Below, in pieces: positions 1 through 9,958 of a stretch of DNA of 64,000 nucleotides. The notes below the pieces were generated by a model. It was given only the letters and a program-made list of their open reading frames with translations. It searched no databases and had not been told where the DNA came from. A program made the translations under genes and the position numbers. Position 1 is the first letter of the stretch; every line of letters starts with the position of its first letter. Origin of the DNA: CAIVAT01 sp037128705 (GTDB taxonomy: Bacteria > Bacteroidota > Bacteroidia > Bacteroidales > FEN-979). The DNA lies in NCBI GenBank assembly GCA_037128705.1, contig JBAXVX010000009.1:1-64000 (forward strand), written 5' to 3'.

Positions 1-1
1 A

Positions 2-34
2 CACCAAGGAACCGAGGATGATGAAGAGAAATGA
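2..34 (+). CDS. possible 3' end of an upstream gene
   Basis: Frame 2 is open from the window edge and stops at TGA 32-34, giving an acidic tail ending GTEDDEEK. A charged tail like this is plausible for a protein C-terminus, but ten codons cannot prove coding. Frame 3 is also open to base 47, so the choice is weak. Confidence 0.2.
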   Translation, partial: HQGTEDDEEK

Positions 35-43
35 CACACTTAA

Positions 44-373
44 TTGAACACTCCCAAAAAGGGTACAGGTTTATGTAGCCATCCCGTTCTCTTGGACACC
101 AACTGGCTTACATTTAACGGACAGAAAGCCTTTTCAACTGTAGAACTTCCGAATGAATTCTATTGTGTGGGAATTCAGAACAGGGGAACATCGGAATACT
201 TCTTTGTTCTTTGGGTCAGAGAAGGTCGAAAATTTTGGTTTTATGACCGGTATGTTGTGTTTATCGGACCGGGATTTCCAGATTCGCCTGAACGGACTAG
301 GGAACGGTTAAAAAAAGCGCTGGAGGAGTATAATCACGAAGAAAAAGATAATACTTCAGGTAACGGGGAATAG
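44..373 (+). CDS. hypothetical protein, 109 aa
   Basis: I do not recognise the family. The 109-residue product is rich in aromatic residues in its middle (YFFVLWV, KFWFYDRY) and has a charged, lysine/glutamate-rich end, which reads like a small soluble alpha/beta protein. The frame opens just after a TAA at 41-43 and the only start near the 5' end is TTG at 44; there is no internal methionine, so the start is uncertain. It converges on the minus-strand helicase gene that ends at 447. It may belong to a gene set lying left of the window. Confidence 0.5.
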   Translation: MNTPKKGTGLCSHPVLLDTNWLTFNGQKAFSTVELPNEFYCVGIQNRGTSEYFFVLWVREGRKFWFYDRYVVFIGPGFPDSPERTRERLKKALEEYNHEEKDNTSGNGE

Positions 374-446
374 AAATTGAGTCATCTATAAGTGTTCCTG
401 CTAGTTGAAGAGATTCTAAAATTTCTTTAACTGATATTACACCATA

Positions 447-3400
447 TTATACAATCTCCACAATCTTTCCCAATACAGCGTAATAAATCAATTTTTTCGT
501 CACTTTTTTACCCAGGGCTGATTCAAGGATTTCGGAGTAGGCGTTCATCTGTCCGGAATAGATTCCGGCAAAATGATCACTGTGCGGGTTGGTAACTTCA
601 GTCACACTTCCGGGGTAGGATTTGTAGTCTGTTAAAAATAGTTGGTCATCAAATTCCAGTACCAGATCTGCTGAACCAATATATATCCTTCCCCCGCTGT
701 CCATTTTCATGGGCAACTCACGGTGTATTTTTACCGGAGCAAGCGCATGAATGAAATTCTTCAGATGCTCAACCGCTTTCGTCACATCTGTTTTATCTAT
801 CTGCCCCGACAGATTGTGGCGTGCAATGATTGAATCTATCCTTGATTCATCCGGTGCATCAGGCAAGAGATAAAGGATGTCGTGCAAACAATTGCCCATT
901 ACAGTCTCATTCTTGATATTCCCAGTGTGAATCCGGTCAACAAAGTCGTGGAACAGCGTAACAGTAACATCATTATTTCCTTTCAATTTGCTTGGCTGGA
1001 CATATTTGGGATCATGCCGGGGTTTTGCTCCATCCTTTTCAAAGTAACGTGCCGGCTTATAAGCTGCAACTTCATAATCGCGGCTAAATTCAGCGCGTTC
1101 ATCCGAATTAACCTGATAATGCACATCGATCCCGCGATCGAATAGATCGATGGTTGCGCTTGCCACATTTGCATTGGTCATATCTTCAAGGCTCCAGTTG
1201 CCATCGTGGCTATTGACCAGGTTTAACCAAGTGGCCTCTTTCTTCAAAAAACTTGTTGTGGTGAGGTAGTCCCTTGCCCGGGTCATACCAACATACAACA
1301 ACCGCTTTGTTTCCTGCAACTTACGCGTTTCTGCTTCCTTAAAGGCTGCCGAATTTTTGATTTCATCCTCGAAACCCATAATATTTCCTTTTCCCCCAAA
1401 AGGCCAGAAACTGAAATGGATATACCTGTTGCTCAACGGATGTTCGATATCCAGCGTTGCCGACATTTTAACCGAGGTTTTGAAAAAATCCTTCTGAAGT
1501 GATTTTGAATCGTGATCATGGCCCAAACTCGTCAAAATCACGAAAGGCCATTCCAGCCCTTTGGCTTTATGGTACGTCAAAACATTTACGGCATTCAGAT
1601 TGCCCGAAGCTGCCTGGTAATTTTTTTCCTTGTCCTGTTTCAGCCATTGCACAAAACCAATCAGGCTGGAGGCGAGATTTAGTTTTACACAGTAATCATC
1701 ATAATTGTGTGCATACAGGATCATTTGCTGAATATTGGCTTTTCGCTGTTCAGCATTACCCCAGGCTGCAATGTGCCGGGTCAGTTCCAGTTCCGCAACC
1801 GCTTTTTCAATCAGCTCAGGCACTGAAAGATGTCCGGAATTTTTTACAAAGAGCTCCATTTTTTGTATAAAAGCATCATCTTTCCCCCATTTCGACACAT
1901 AATCATGGTATTCACCGTCATCCTCATCGTTGCGCACAGGAGCGTCTGACATATAATCCAGCCTTTTTTCAATCAAAGATTCCGCGGTAAAAGCATGGTC
2001 CTTATTGATCAGCAAAACAATTTCAGTAACAGCCAGCGAATTTGACCGGTCGGCGATGTAGTTCAGTATATTGATCAACAGCCGGTATTCAGCCGTAACG
2101 GATAATCCATCAACACTGGCAGCTACCTCTAGGTCATGCTGCATCAGTTCGGTGGCGATGGCTTTTACCTCTTTGTTTTGCCGGCAAAGCACCGCAATAT
2201 CCGACGGCACCATCGGCCTGATTTGCCGAATAGTTTTATCATACACAGGCAGTTTTTCTGCAACCAATTCTTTGATACGCCTGGCGAGATAATAGTTAAA
2301 CTGCTCCGTGTTTCCCGAACCCTTATAACCATTTGTAAAATGCCAGTGTTTCAGCGCCAGCTGATTATCTGCAGCAGAAAAGCCCTGATCTTTGTCCCTC
2401 CTCACAGGTATCAGCCCGATGGTATCTCTGGCCCCCAGAGTAATCTGATCCCTGGTCCCGAATTTATCATCGATCCACTGCTGAATGGATTTTCCATCTC
2501 CCAGAATATCATTTTTATGGATCAGCACCGGCGAAGACTGATCCTCCAGACAAACCTCATAAATTTTGTTGGTCATATTTACAAGATCACCCCTGGAACG
2601 CCAGGAATTTTTCAGCAATTGCAATTTGAGATTTTGATCATTTTGCTGATAAAATACCTTCAGCAGTTCGCTTACCAATATCGGATCGGACCCATTGAAA
2701 CCATATATGGCCTGTTTCGGATCGCCCACCCAGATACTCTGGTCAATAATTCCGGCCAGCTTCATAAAAATACTCAACTGAATAGGGTTTGAATCCTGAA
2801 ATTCGTCCACCATCACCAGTTTAATGCCATGGTTTAACTCAGCCTGCACTTCGGGGATATTCAGCAATTCCAGAAACCGGGTCTCCATGTCGGTATAATC
2901 CACAAGTCCATGTTCTCTTTTGTATGCTGTAAAGGCCGCAATGCATTTACCGGCAATTTTGAAAATCAAACCGGTATATTCAGCCATATTGTCACGAAAA
3001 GTACGGGAGCGATAAAACGAATCAAGTGCGGTTAACAGGTTTGCGGCAGGCACATTGGCAGTATCTATCTTATTGATAAGATCGCCTGCAACTGAATAAA
3101 TGTCGAGGAGCGTTGAATATGAAATGTTTTTGCTGTTCAGGCTGGCTTTTATTTCGATGGCTTTCTTTTTTCGGATACCATTATTTTTCTCGGGAAGGTT
3201 CTCAACAACCAAAAAAACCGCAGTTATGTCAGTTTTTATTTTCTCAAAATCCAGCGATTGGGTAGAACCAACTCCAAAAACAGACTGGATAAACTCAATG
3301 GATTTAACAAAACTCAATCCCGTTTCCGTCAAATCTTCAATGTTATTTCTCCTGGCTTCGTTGATAATGGTTTGAACGTGCCCTTTCCATTTCCAGGGAT

Positions 3401-3842
3401 CAAATTCGCTGCGATTATCATCCGTAATTTTTTGAAATTGAAACAGTTCTGAGAGAACAGCCAGTTTGTCCAGCTCCTCATCGGAGGGGATTTTAGAAAC
3501 CGCCTGTGAAAAGTAGAAATCCGTATCCTCCTTTGCCAGTTCTTTGATATTTGGGGATAGTCCGATCAGATAGCAAAATTTATTGATCAGGCGATACCCG
3601 ACAGAATGAACGGTGCCAATATAGGCATTCTGCAAGGCAATGGCATCCTCGGTTTTGCCCTCTTCAAGAAGTTTGGCATGGGCTCTTTGCCTGATCTCTT
3701 CGGCCGCCCTTTTCGTGAAGGTCGTCAACAACACCTGGTCCCCCCGGCAAATGTCATTATGAATATTGCGATAGAGTTCATCAGTAAGACTGTATGTCTT
3801 TCCACTGCCGGCACCCGCGTTTATAAACGTGATATTTTTCAT
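447..3842 (-). CDS. AddA-like UvrD-family helicase with C-terminal RecB-type nuclease
   Basis: A superfamily 1 DNA helicase fused to a PD-(D/E)XK nuclease, the layout of AddA/RecB. Seen in the product: Walker A GAGSGKT near residue 10, motif II VDEFQD near 342, GDPKQAIYGF near 370, a YHKAKGLEW motif near 754 and LLYVGMTRARD near 847. The nuclease follows, with GNCLHDIL near 987 and GSADLVLEF...LTDYKS near 1054-1065, so the catalytic Asp and Lys appear intact. The ORF can start at TTG 3848, but ATG 3842 directly precedes the conserved N-terminus. It is the last gene of a minus-strand run and begins 17 bases after the AddB-like gene. In a canonical AddAB complex the pair unwinds and degrades DNA ends. 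Here the neighbours suggest a defence or specialised role (inference). Confidence 0.9.
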   Translation of the reverse strand: MKNITFINAGAGSGKTYSLTDELYRNIHNDICRGDQVLLTTFTKRAAEEIRQRAHAKLLEEGKTEDAIALQNAYIGTVHSVGYRLINKFCYLIGLSPNIKELAKEDTDFYFSQAVSKIPSDEELDKLAVLSELFQFQKITDDNRSEFDPWKWKGHVQTIINEARRNNIEDLTETGLSFVKSIEFIQSVFGVGSTQSLDFEKIKTDITAVFLVVENLPEKNNGIRKKKAIEIKASLNSKNISYSTLLDIYSVAGDLINKIDTANVPAANLLTALDSFYRSRTFRDNMAEYTGLIFKIAGKCIAAFTAYKREHGLVDYTDMETRFLELLNIPEVQAELNHGIKLVMVDEFQDSNPIQLSIFMKLAGIIDQSIWVGDPKQAIYGFNGSDPILVSELLKVFYQQNDQNLKLQLLKNSWRSRGDLVNMTNKIYEVCLEDQSSPVLIHKNDILGDGKSIQQWIDDKFGTRDQITLGARDTIGLIPVRRDKDQGFSAADNQLALKHWHFTNGYKGSGNTEQFNYYLARRIKELVAEKLPVYDKTIRQIRPMVPSDIAVLCRQNKEVKAIATELMQHDLEVAASVDGLSVTAEYRLLINILNYIADRSNSLAVTEIVLLINKDHAFTAESLIEKRLDYMSDAPVRNDEDDGEYHDYVSKWGKDDAFIQKMELFVKNSGHLSVPELIEKAVAELELTRHIAAWGNAEQRKANIQQMILYAHNYDDYCVKLNLASSLIGFVQWLKQDKEKNYQAASGNLNAVNVLTYHKAKGLEWPFVILTSLGHDHDSKSLQKDFFKTSVKMSATLDIEHPLSNRYIHFSFWPFGGKGNIMGFEDEIKNSAAFKEAETRKLQETKRLLYVGMTRARDYLTTTSFLKKEATWLNLVNSHDGNWSLEDMTNANVASATIDLFDRGIDVHYQVNSDERAEFSRDYEVAAYKPARYFEKDGAKPRHDPKYVQPSKLKGNNDVTVTLFHDFVDRIHTGNIKNETVMGNCLHDILYLLPDAPDESRIDSIIARHNLSGQIDKTDVTKAVEHLKNFIHALAPVKIHRELPMKMDSGGRIYIGSADLVLEFDDQLFLTDYKSYPGSVTEVTNPHSDHFAGIYSGQMNAYSEILESALGKKVTKKLIYYAVLGKIVEIV

Positions 3843-3859
3843 TTTCAATTCTTGTTAAA

Positions 3860-6565
3860 TTATTGAATAGCGCCTTTAAAGAATTCCAACCCACTGTAAG
3901 CATCGCCGTATTTTATTTTTTTCACCTTGTCCATTTCCAGAGGAATCAGTTTCTTCTCCTCTGTAGCATGGTAATACGGCAGGTCGGTTAAGCTTGCATT
4001 ATCCCCGATTTCGATATCCCCGTTTTCCAACTCCTTCCACCTGAATGCAAGTGAATTGCAGATTTTTGAAAGAACTCCCGGTTCCGTGAGCTCCTCAGCG
4101 ATCTTAACTTTAATAACATTCCCGCCTTTAAAATCATGCCCGGTATATAGTTTTCCGCTGTCGAACATAAAATAGCCGGTCTTAAGGGCGCTGTCAAGCA
4201 AACCGGAATAGATCGCAAGCTGAACCGACTTGCCCTCCTCTAATTTAACCTGGTATTTTTTATTATTTTTGGTCCATTTAAGATCAAAAATGACCTGCTG
4301 TCCCTGTTTGTTTTCCAAAACCAGATCAATTTTTCCCGCTACAACTCCTATTCCCGGAATAACTTTCTCAGCGTTATACTCACAGCCAATGGTTTTCAAT
4401 TCATTTTCCGTGATAATTGAAACCAGCGACCGGATTGCATTTGTATATTTCCGCACCAGCTCAGCGTATTCAAACCGTTGTTCAGAAAGCATGAAAACAA
4501 GCCCCTCTTCCAGAATTTTCATGTTTAACTGATCTGCAATGAGTTCATCGGTCAATCGAAAATGGGCATCATTTTTAAACTGTGTCAAAATTGCTTCTGT
4601 AGTGGCATGGGCGATGTTCCCTTTTAATGTGAATAGATCAGGCAGGGTAAACGAGTTCCCGGTATTTAATTTTGCCTGATATTCGATGACCCATTCAAAG
4701 GGATGCTGAATCAGTTTTTCGATGCTGGAGGCGCTCTCAGTATCACGTTTTGTCAGCTTTTGGGGATTCTTGATCTCCCATCTGATTTTTGGTTCAGGCA
4801 ACCTGATCTCTTCGGTTAGTTTTGTCTGCAAAGGAAAGAGTGTCAATAACTCAATGTCGTTAAGTGTTGCCGCTACTTGGTGGAGATTCTGAAAACCTGC
4901 TGTGATCTCTGAGATTATCGGATGCGTCGAAGTCTCTTCTCCATTGTGTTTCTCCGCAACAACCAATACACATTGCGATTCTGCTGCCAAAATGCCTCTC
5001 TTTATTTTTTCGTATGCCATTTTCACCTGGTCGGCCGGCAGGTATGTGTCAATTCCATTCCTTTTCAAAAATTCAATTTCACCAAAATATAAAAACGCAT
5101 GTTGCTCCGCCTTGATAACCGAATTGTAACAGTCCTGCCACCAAATCAAAGGTGGATTGTCAAGCAACCCCGCAGGGGAATTGAGTCTTTCAACAGAATT
5201 TGTCTGTACGATTTCATTTGGGAATGAGGCGGGTTCATAAATGCTTTCAACCATTTTAAGCAATTTGTTCCCGTCGTAAGGCTCAGATTCATCCTGGATT
5301 TTTCTCAGCAGTGTTTCTGAAAGTCTGCTTAAGTAGGCAAACTGATCTCTTTCCTCATCGGTGTGATCATGGATGGCTGGCAATGAGTGCCTGTCGGCCC
5401 ACCCTTTAAGCGATGCATAAACATTTTTAATCCGCATCACATCAATAGTGGGTTCAAAGTTGAACGACAGGAATAAGGCGACCTCGTCACGTTTCTTTTT
5501 CCATTTTTTAGCGCCTGGTTCATTCTTTCCCAATTCCACAAAGTAATTTTCGATGATTTCTTTCCATAGTGCTCCATCCACTCCTGGTTTTTCAATAAGG
5601 TGCCGGGCAAGCCTCAGCGATAAGATCTTCGGAATCGGGGAGTATGGAGATTGTAACAGAGATAACAGGTTGAATACATTGAGCGGACTTATCAGCCCGA
5701 CACAGATCAGTTTAAACAATTGAATGATCAGGGGATTGGAATTAGTCAGAGTGGAGCCGCAAGCCGGCAGTCCATTGGCAACAAGGTAATAGTCCAGTAC
5801 TTTGTTTTCGTCATTGATCACCACGGGTTTGAAACCTTGCCTGATCTGGTTTGATAATACATCTGCAGCAAGATGGTTGTCTTTCAAACGCAGAATCGAA
5901 AAGGAGTTATCTTCGCTTAGTGGCTTGAATATGGCTCCCTTTGGACCATTACCCAGCAGCAGCTTTTTTACCGTACCAAGATTGTTATTTCCCATGGAGA
6001 TGGTTGCATTCAGATTTTGATATTCGGTATTTTTTCCCAAAAGAATGAATAGCTTTTTAAAAAATGGATGAACCAGTTCCCGATCATCATAAATTATCAG
6101 TTTAACATGGAAGGTAACCGCGATTTTTTGTAACGATTCAATTACATCCTGCCATCTGTCGGCAACACCATAATGAAAATACCGGTCATTAAATTGCAAT
6201 TCAACCCGGGCAAGTGTATTTAACCTTTGCGGCTGCTCCTCCGGTTTCAATTTCTTCCATCCCAGCCAAACCAAATCATCTCTCCATCGCAGGAGATCTT
6301 TGGCCACCCCCGTTTCATCGGTTTCAAATGCCTGTGCGTAGAATGCTTCCGGGCACTCAGCTACATGTTTGCGCAGGGCAGAAGAATACCGGTTTGCACG
6401 ATCCATGGCATCGGGATAATCTCCCGTAAGGCCGAGCTCCCGCTCCAGAAAGCCCAGCAAACCCATCGGGCCCAGATAAATGACATTAACCGTAGCTTTT
6501 TCTTTCCGGCTCGTGCCCTGAAATACGCCATCGTCAAAATACTGTGAGTAATGAATTTTCATCAT
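3860..6565 (-). CDS. AddB-like PD-(D/E)XK nuclease protein
   Basis: About 900 residues. The C-terminal third carries RecB-family nuclease motifs: GNIAHATTEAIL near residue 650, GKIDLVLE near 743, FDLKW near 760 and QLAIYSGLL near 783. The N-terminal two thirds resemble a degenerate AddB-type helicase scaffold (GPMGLLGFLERELGL near the start) without a clear Walker A motif. I see no four-cysteine iron-sulfur signature of the kind found in AddB. The ORF extends to 6592, but ATG 6565 lies one base after the upstream stop codon (TAATATG), indicating translational coupling. With the AddA-like gene it would form a two-nuclease complex. Confidence 0.85.
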   Translation of the reverse strand: MMKIHYSQYFDDGVFQGTSRKEKATVNVIYLGPMGLLGFLERELGLTGDYPDAMDRANRYSSALRKHVAECPEAFYAQAFETDETGVAKDLLRWRDDLVWLGWKKLKPEEQPQRLNTLARVELQFNDRYFHYGVADRWQDVIESLQKIAVTFHVKLIIYDDRELVHPFFKKLFILLGKNTEYQNLNATISMGNNNLGTVKKLLLGNGPKGAIFKPLSEDNSFSILRLKDNHLAADVLSNQIRQGFKPVVINDENKVLDYYLVANGLPACGSTLTNSNPLIIQLFKLICVGLISPLNVFNLLSLLQSPYSPIPKILSLRLARHLIEKPGVDGALWKEIIENYFVELGKNEPGAKKWKKKRDEVALFLSFNFEPTIDVMRIKNVYASLKGWADRHSLPAIHDHTDEERDQFAYLSRLSETLLRKIQDESEPYDGNKLLKMVESIYEPASFPNEIVQTNSVERLNSPAGLLDNPPLIWWQDCYNSVIKAEQHAFLYFGEIEFLKRNGIDTYLPADQVKMAYEKIKRGILAAESQCVLVVAEKHNGEETSTHPIISEITAGFQNLHQVAATLNDIELLTLFPLQTKLTEEIRLPEPKIRWEIKNPQKLTKRDTESASSIEKLIQHPFEWVIEYQAKLNTGNSFTLPDLFTLKGNIAHATTEAILTQFKNDAHFRLTDELIADQLNMKILEEGLVFMLSEQRFEYAELVRKYTNAIRSLVSIITENELKTIGCEYNAEKVIPGIGVVAGKIDLVLENKQGQQVIFDLKWTKNNKKYQVKLEEGKSVQLAIYSGLLDSALKTGYFMFDSGKLYTGHDFKGGNVIKVKIAEELTEPGVLSKICNSLAFRWKELENGDIEIGDNASLTDLPYYHATEEKKLIPLEMDKVKKIKYGDAYSGLEFFKGAIQ

Positions 6566-6566
6566 A

Positions 6567-7562
6567 TTACTTTTTAGAAAAGAATTTATCAATAAACATC
6601 TGGATTACATTTGAGTCATATCTGATTTTCTGTTCCCAGATTGAATCAGGCTGATGTCCTCTTGTGCAGAGTTCAATGTAACTGGACATCTTGATGTTTT
6701 GAAAAATATAGGCGATTAAGACAAAAACATAGGTGCCATGCGCCTCTGACAATGATTTAAATTGTACCTTCTTTACCGGATCAAGGTTTGTATAAACCTC
6801 CTTAATTACCCGGGCGGTCTCTTCCTGGGTCACTTTCGCTTGTTTACCCCAAATCTGTTTCGGGAAATACTTTTTTTGAACATTCATGAAAAAGTTACCC
6901 TCTTCTGGTGAAAGTTCATCATAGCCAATACCATGAAGCTGGCAGGCCATGACCATAAAGTTATTTTCGGGTATCTCAAATTGATTATCTATCAAATAAC
7001 TATACATTACATAGAGTCCAAATTCTGGTTGTTTTCGAAGAGATTTGTACAATAAATAATCATACGCGATCATCAGCAAGTCGTCCTCATCCAGGATACC
7101 TGTTTCAATTGGTAGCCCTTTCTGCGTAGTGATCCCATCTATATAAAATCCATTATCATTTGATTGAATCAGTGTTTTTGCTCTTCGCAATCTCGAAACG
7201 TCTTTCTTGACAGCATTAAAGAACTTTTCGGAATCCTTTTCCTTAAGGATGTAATCAACAACAGAGGAAAATTCAACTTGATCATCCGCAAAAAGAGTAA
7301 GCCTGAATGATGGAGAGATGTTAGCCGATAGTGGCCTGACAGATGTCGCCTCTTTGTTACTGGAAAGTGAATCAAACCAATACGCCATCTGATAACGGGG
7401 AATATGATGCTGATCCATGGTGTTAAAAGAACCATCCTGGATGCTTTCTACAAAATGATAATGCGAACCTCTGATGCCGAGCATCAAATGTGCATTCTCC
7501 TTTTGAGCAATGACTTCAACCTTGAAGTCATGCTGCATCATTTCAACCATAAAGTCACTCAT
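6567..7562 (-). CDS. unrecognised 331-aa protein coupled to AddB-like gene
   Basis: I do not recognise this family. The protein is soluble by appearance, with no signal peptide or membrane segment. It has a beta-rich N-terminal third (around HLMLGIRGSHYHFVES) and a helix-rich C-terminal half with many aromatic residues. It is encoded between the small membrane protein (42-base gap upstream) and the AddB-like nuclease, whose start lies one base beyond its stop. This tight packing argues for a shared complex or pathway. ATG 7562 is the first in-frame start. It could be an adaptor or sensor subunit, but that is only a guess from position. Confidence 0.75.
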   Translation of the reverse strand: MSDFMVEMMQHDFKVEVIAQKENAHLMLGIRGSHYHFVESIQDGSFNTMDQHHIPRYQMAYWFDSLSSNKEATSVRPLSANISPSFRLTLFADDQVEFSSVVDYILKEKDSEKFFNAVKKDVSRLRRAKTLIQSNDNGFYIDGITTQKGLPIETGILDEDDLLMIAYDYLLYKSLRKQPEFGLYVMYSYLIDNQFEIPENNFMVMACQLHGIGYDELSPEEGNFFMNVQKKYFPKQIWGKQAKVTQEETARVIKEVYTNLDPVKKVQFKSLSEAHGTYVFVLIAYIFQNIKMSSYIELCTRGHQPDSIWEQKIRYDSNVIQMFIDKFFSKK

Positions 7563-7604
7563 GTCATTTGGTTTTGCAAGGATTACCCCAAAGCTATAAA
7601 ATTT

Positions 7605-7991
7605 TCAATCATTATCACTCCGTGTAAGGTCTTTTAGATAGGTCATTCCCCAATAGTGTACTAAAAAACTCATTAAAAAAGAGAAAAAAGCAATCACATA
7701 AAAGAATCTGTCCAGGTAGGCACCGATTACAATAAATGGAGATGCCCATCCCAAAGCGAAAAAGAGGAATACGATGATCTGCAGGTCGGGAATATTTATG
7801 CCAACGATCAAAAAGAGCGCCAGAGCACAAAATGAAATAAGTGCCACCCTGTCTGAGTCAAAATGACCCCCAATAGCGATAGCTCCTACAATACTCCAGA
7901 TGATAATTTCCCAAATCAATATTTTGTAGGCGGCCTGATTCCTGTCATTCTGGGCCAGCCCTGCCCTGAACTTTCTTATTTCATTTGCCAT
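7605..7991 (-). CDS. small multi-pass membrane protein
   Basis: A 128-residue protein with a short charged N-terminus (MANEIRKFRAGLAQNDRN) followed by about four hydrophobic stretches: near residues 24-42, 48-65, 68-90 and 92-116. It then has a short charged tail. No family is recognised. It sits 58 bases after the stop of the AAA+ ATPase gene and 42 bases before the 331-aa gene, all on the minus strand. A membrane protein inside a nuclease operon is reminiscent of defence systems with a membrane effector, but the sequence alone does not show that. Confidence 0.7.
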   Translation of the reverse strand: MANEIRKFRAGLAQNDRNQAAYKILIWEIIIWSIVGAIAIGGHFDSDRVALISFCALALFLIVGINIPDLQIIVFLFFALGWASPFIVIGAYLDRFFYVIAFFSFLMSFLVHYWGMTYLKDLTRSDND

Positions 7992-8049
7992 GACTGAGAA
8001 TTTTAAGGTTTCTCACTATGATCTTTTTATTGTTGCTAATTCATCCAAT

Positions 8050-9750
8050 TCAAAACTTAAATCCAATTTTTGTGTATTCCTCTTGCATATTTTCTTCCCT
8101 GCACCAGGTAATGATGTCCTGGGGTTCAGGATCAACGCCCTTGATGATCTGATGGGTGGTGTATTTGCGGATGATGTTGTCGATCTCACCCCCTGTGAAT
8201 TCATACTTCTCAGCCAGATGCCGGATAAGATCGGGTGTCTGGTCTGGCAGCCTGGTTTCCCATATGCTGAATCTGGCATCCATTCCAGGCTTTTCGAAGG
8301 GTACTTTATAAAGGAACCTTCGTTCAAAAGCTTCGTCGAGATTATGGACCATGTTGGTTGTAGCGATCAGGATCCCTTTCAGATTCTCCATCTCCTGAAG
8401 GATGATGTTCTGTATGGTATTCTCGGTCTGGTCGGTGGAAGACCGTCCTGATTCCCGCCTGCTGCAAAATACGCCGTCGGCCTCGTTGAAAAATAAAATG
8501 GGGGCTACCTTGCTCTTTTCTGCCATGGAACGGTACTGATCGAACAGCTTTTTAATGATCTTTTCCGACTCTCCGAACCAGTAACTCTTGGTTTCGCTGA
8601 TATCGATCTGGCGGATGTCACGGCCGGTGCGTCGTGCAAGCTGGTACACCGATTCGGTTTTACCCGTACCCGGGGGGCCGTACAATAAAATGCTTACACC
8701 TTCACATAATCCTTTATCTTTAAGCCGCTTGCGCAGCTTTATAAAGTTCTCCGGCATCAGCGCCTCCTCGATGAACTGCAGGTTCCTGGCCTCCTCACCG
8801 CTGTAAAAAAGCGGCTTTTCCGGAATGACCTGGTGCAGGATCAAGTCCACATTCTTGCGTTCCCGTGACGGTTCCATCAGATCACGGTCACCTGCAAATA
8901 GTTTTGCTGCAAATTTCTCTGTCAGCTTCATTACGAATTCACTTCTGAAAGAACCAGCCACAAAACAAACTATTTCCTTTTTCAGCAGTTCATGCTCTTC
9001 GCGCCTGAATCTTTGCTTGTGGGCAAACTGGGTTCGCGGATCATTGAACAAACTTTTTACCAATTCATCAAGGGTAATGTCTTCATTTCCTGTAAACAAT
9101 AAATTGCTCAGCATCATGATAATCAGCATTGATTCCAGATCAACATGTGCATTTAGGAGAACCTTTGAAAAGGGAAGGCGTATATTATTCCTGATCAACG
9201 CGTTCATCTCTTCTTTAAGTTCCTCCGTGTCAATTTCATTATTATGGTAATTGTTTAAAAGTTCGCCAGTAATGGAAAGCAACTCGCCCAGGGAGTCAAA
9301 GCAGATTTTCTCCTCTTTAATCCTGGTACCTTCACATATGGCCCCGATGATGTCGGGGGGAATATAGTAATTAGTGTGGTTGTTCCTTCTGTAACTAAAC
9401 CTTCTGCGCTCCCCTTTGTCCTTTCGCAACAAGCCCAGCCTAACCAGCTCTTCAAGATCCCTCACATTTTTTGCCATGCTTATGGGCTCGCAACCGATGA
9501 AACCAGCCAGATCATGAACGTTAATGATTGATTCTGAGAAGTTGAGATTGAACACCATTGCAAATAAAATTGCCTGGAGCTCAGTACATTTTAACTCCAG
9601 TGCCAGCAGCCTGGCATTAGCTCCAGAGGCTATGATAACTTGTGCCAATGATCCTGATTTTTTAACCGCACCGGTGATCTGCTCGATCAGGCGTAGCAGG
9701 TCTGTCTCCTGTTTTACTTCACAAACTGCTTTTGATCCCTTTGTTTTCAT
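8050..9750 (-). CDS. AAA+ ATPase, first of two paralogues
   Basis: About 566 residues. The N-terminal half is helical with a winged-helix-like stretch (an EELVRLGLLRKDKGERR run). The C-terminal half is a classical AAA+ module with Walker A GPPGTGKTES near residue 353, Walker B-like ILFFNEADG, a sensor-1 stretch IATTNM, and FERRF as arginine-finger candidate. The Walker B position usually held by Asp is Asn (NE instead of DE), as in the second AAA+ protein at 11727-13400; the catalytic Glu is kept. The frame extends to 9828, but ATG 9750 precedes the part that aligns with the paralogue. It leads the minus-strand run containing the AddAB-like genes. Such ATPases remodel proteins or nucleoprotein complexes; the target is unknown. 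Confidence 0.85.
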   Translation of the reverse strand: MKTKGSKAVCEVKQETDLLRLIEQITGAVKKSGSLAQVIIASGANARLLALELKCTELQAILFAMVFNLNFSESIINVHDLAGFIGCEPISMAKNVRDLEELVRLGLLRKDKGERRRFSYRRNNHTNYYIPPDIIGAICEGTRIKEEKICFDSLGELLSITGELLNNYHNNEIDTEELKEEMNALIRNNIRLPFSKVLLNAHVDLESMLIIMMLSNLLFTGNEDITLDELVKSLFNDPRTQFAHKQRFRREEHELLKKEIVCFVAGSFRSEFVMKLTEKFAAKLFAGDRDLMEPSRERKNVDLILHQVIPEKPLFYSGEEARNLQFIEEALMPENFIKLRKRLKDKGLCEGVSILLYGPPGTGKTESVYQLARRTGRDIRQIDISETKSYWFGESEKIIKKLFDQYRSMAEKSKVAPILFFNEADGVFCSRRESGRSSTDQTENTIQNIILQEMENLKGILIATTNMVHNLDEAFERRFLYKVPFEKPGMDARFSIWETRLPDQTPDLIRHLAEKYEFTGGEIDNIIRKYTTHQIIKGVDPEPQDIITWCREENMQEEYTKIGFKF

Positions 9751-9910
9751 ATGTTTCTGAAATTTGTACAAAATTCCCTTTTTCCAGTGCATTGTATTTG
9801 CATTCATGATTTCGGCTTTATGGATCAAACTGGAAGCAATTCAAAAATTCCCAAAAACAGCTCTTTTCACACTTTTTATTCATCCACAAATAGAGTATGG
9901 AATGCCGTTT

Positions 9911-9918
9911 TACCTTTG
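9911..9918 (+). promoter_or_regulatory. -7 box candidate (TAnnTTTG)
   Basis: TACCTTTG matches the Bacteroidota -7 consensus and lies 40 bases upstream of the zinc-peptide start. No clear TTG was found at the expected -33 spacing, so this is a partial promoter match. Confidence 0.35.
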
Positions 9919-9958
9919 TACCATCAATTTATTTATACACCCCTTAAAACAAAAATCT

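Noticed and set aside
2136..2792. 218-aa ORF on the plus strand
   Set aside because: It lies wholly inside the AddA-like helicase in the opposite strand and has no protein-like features.
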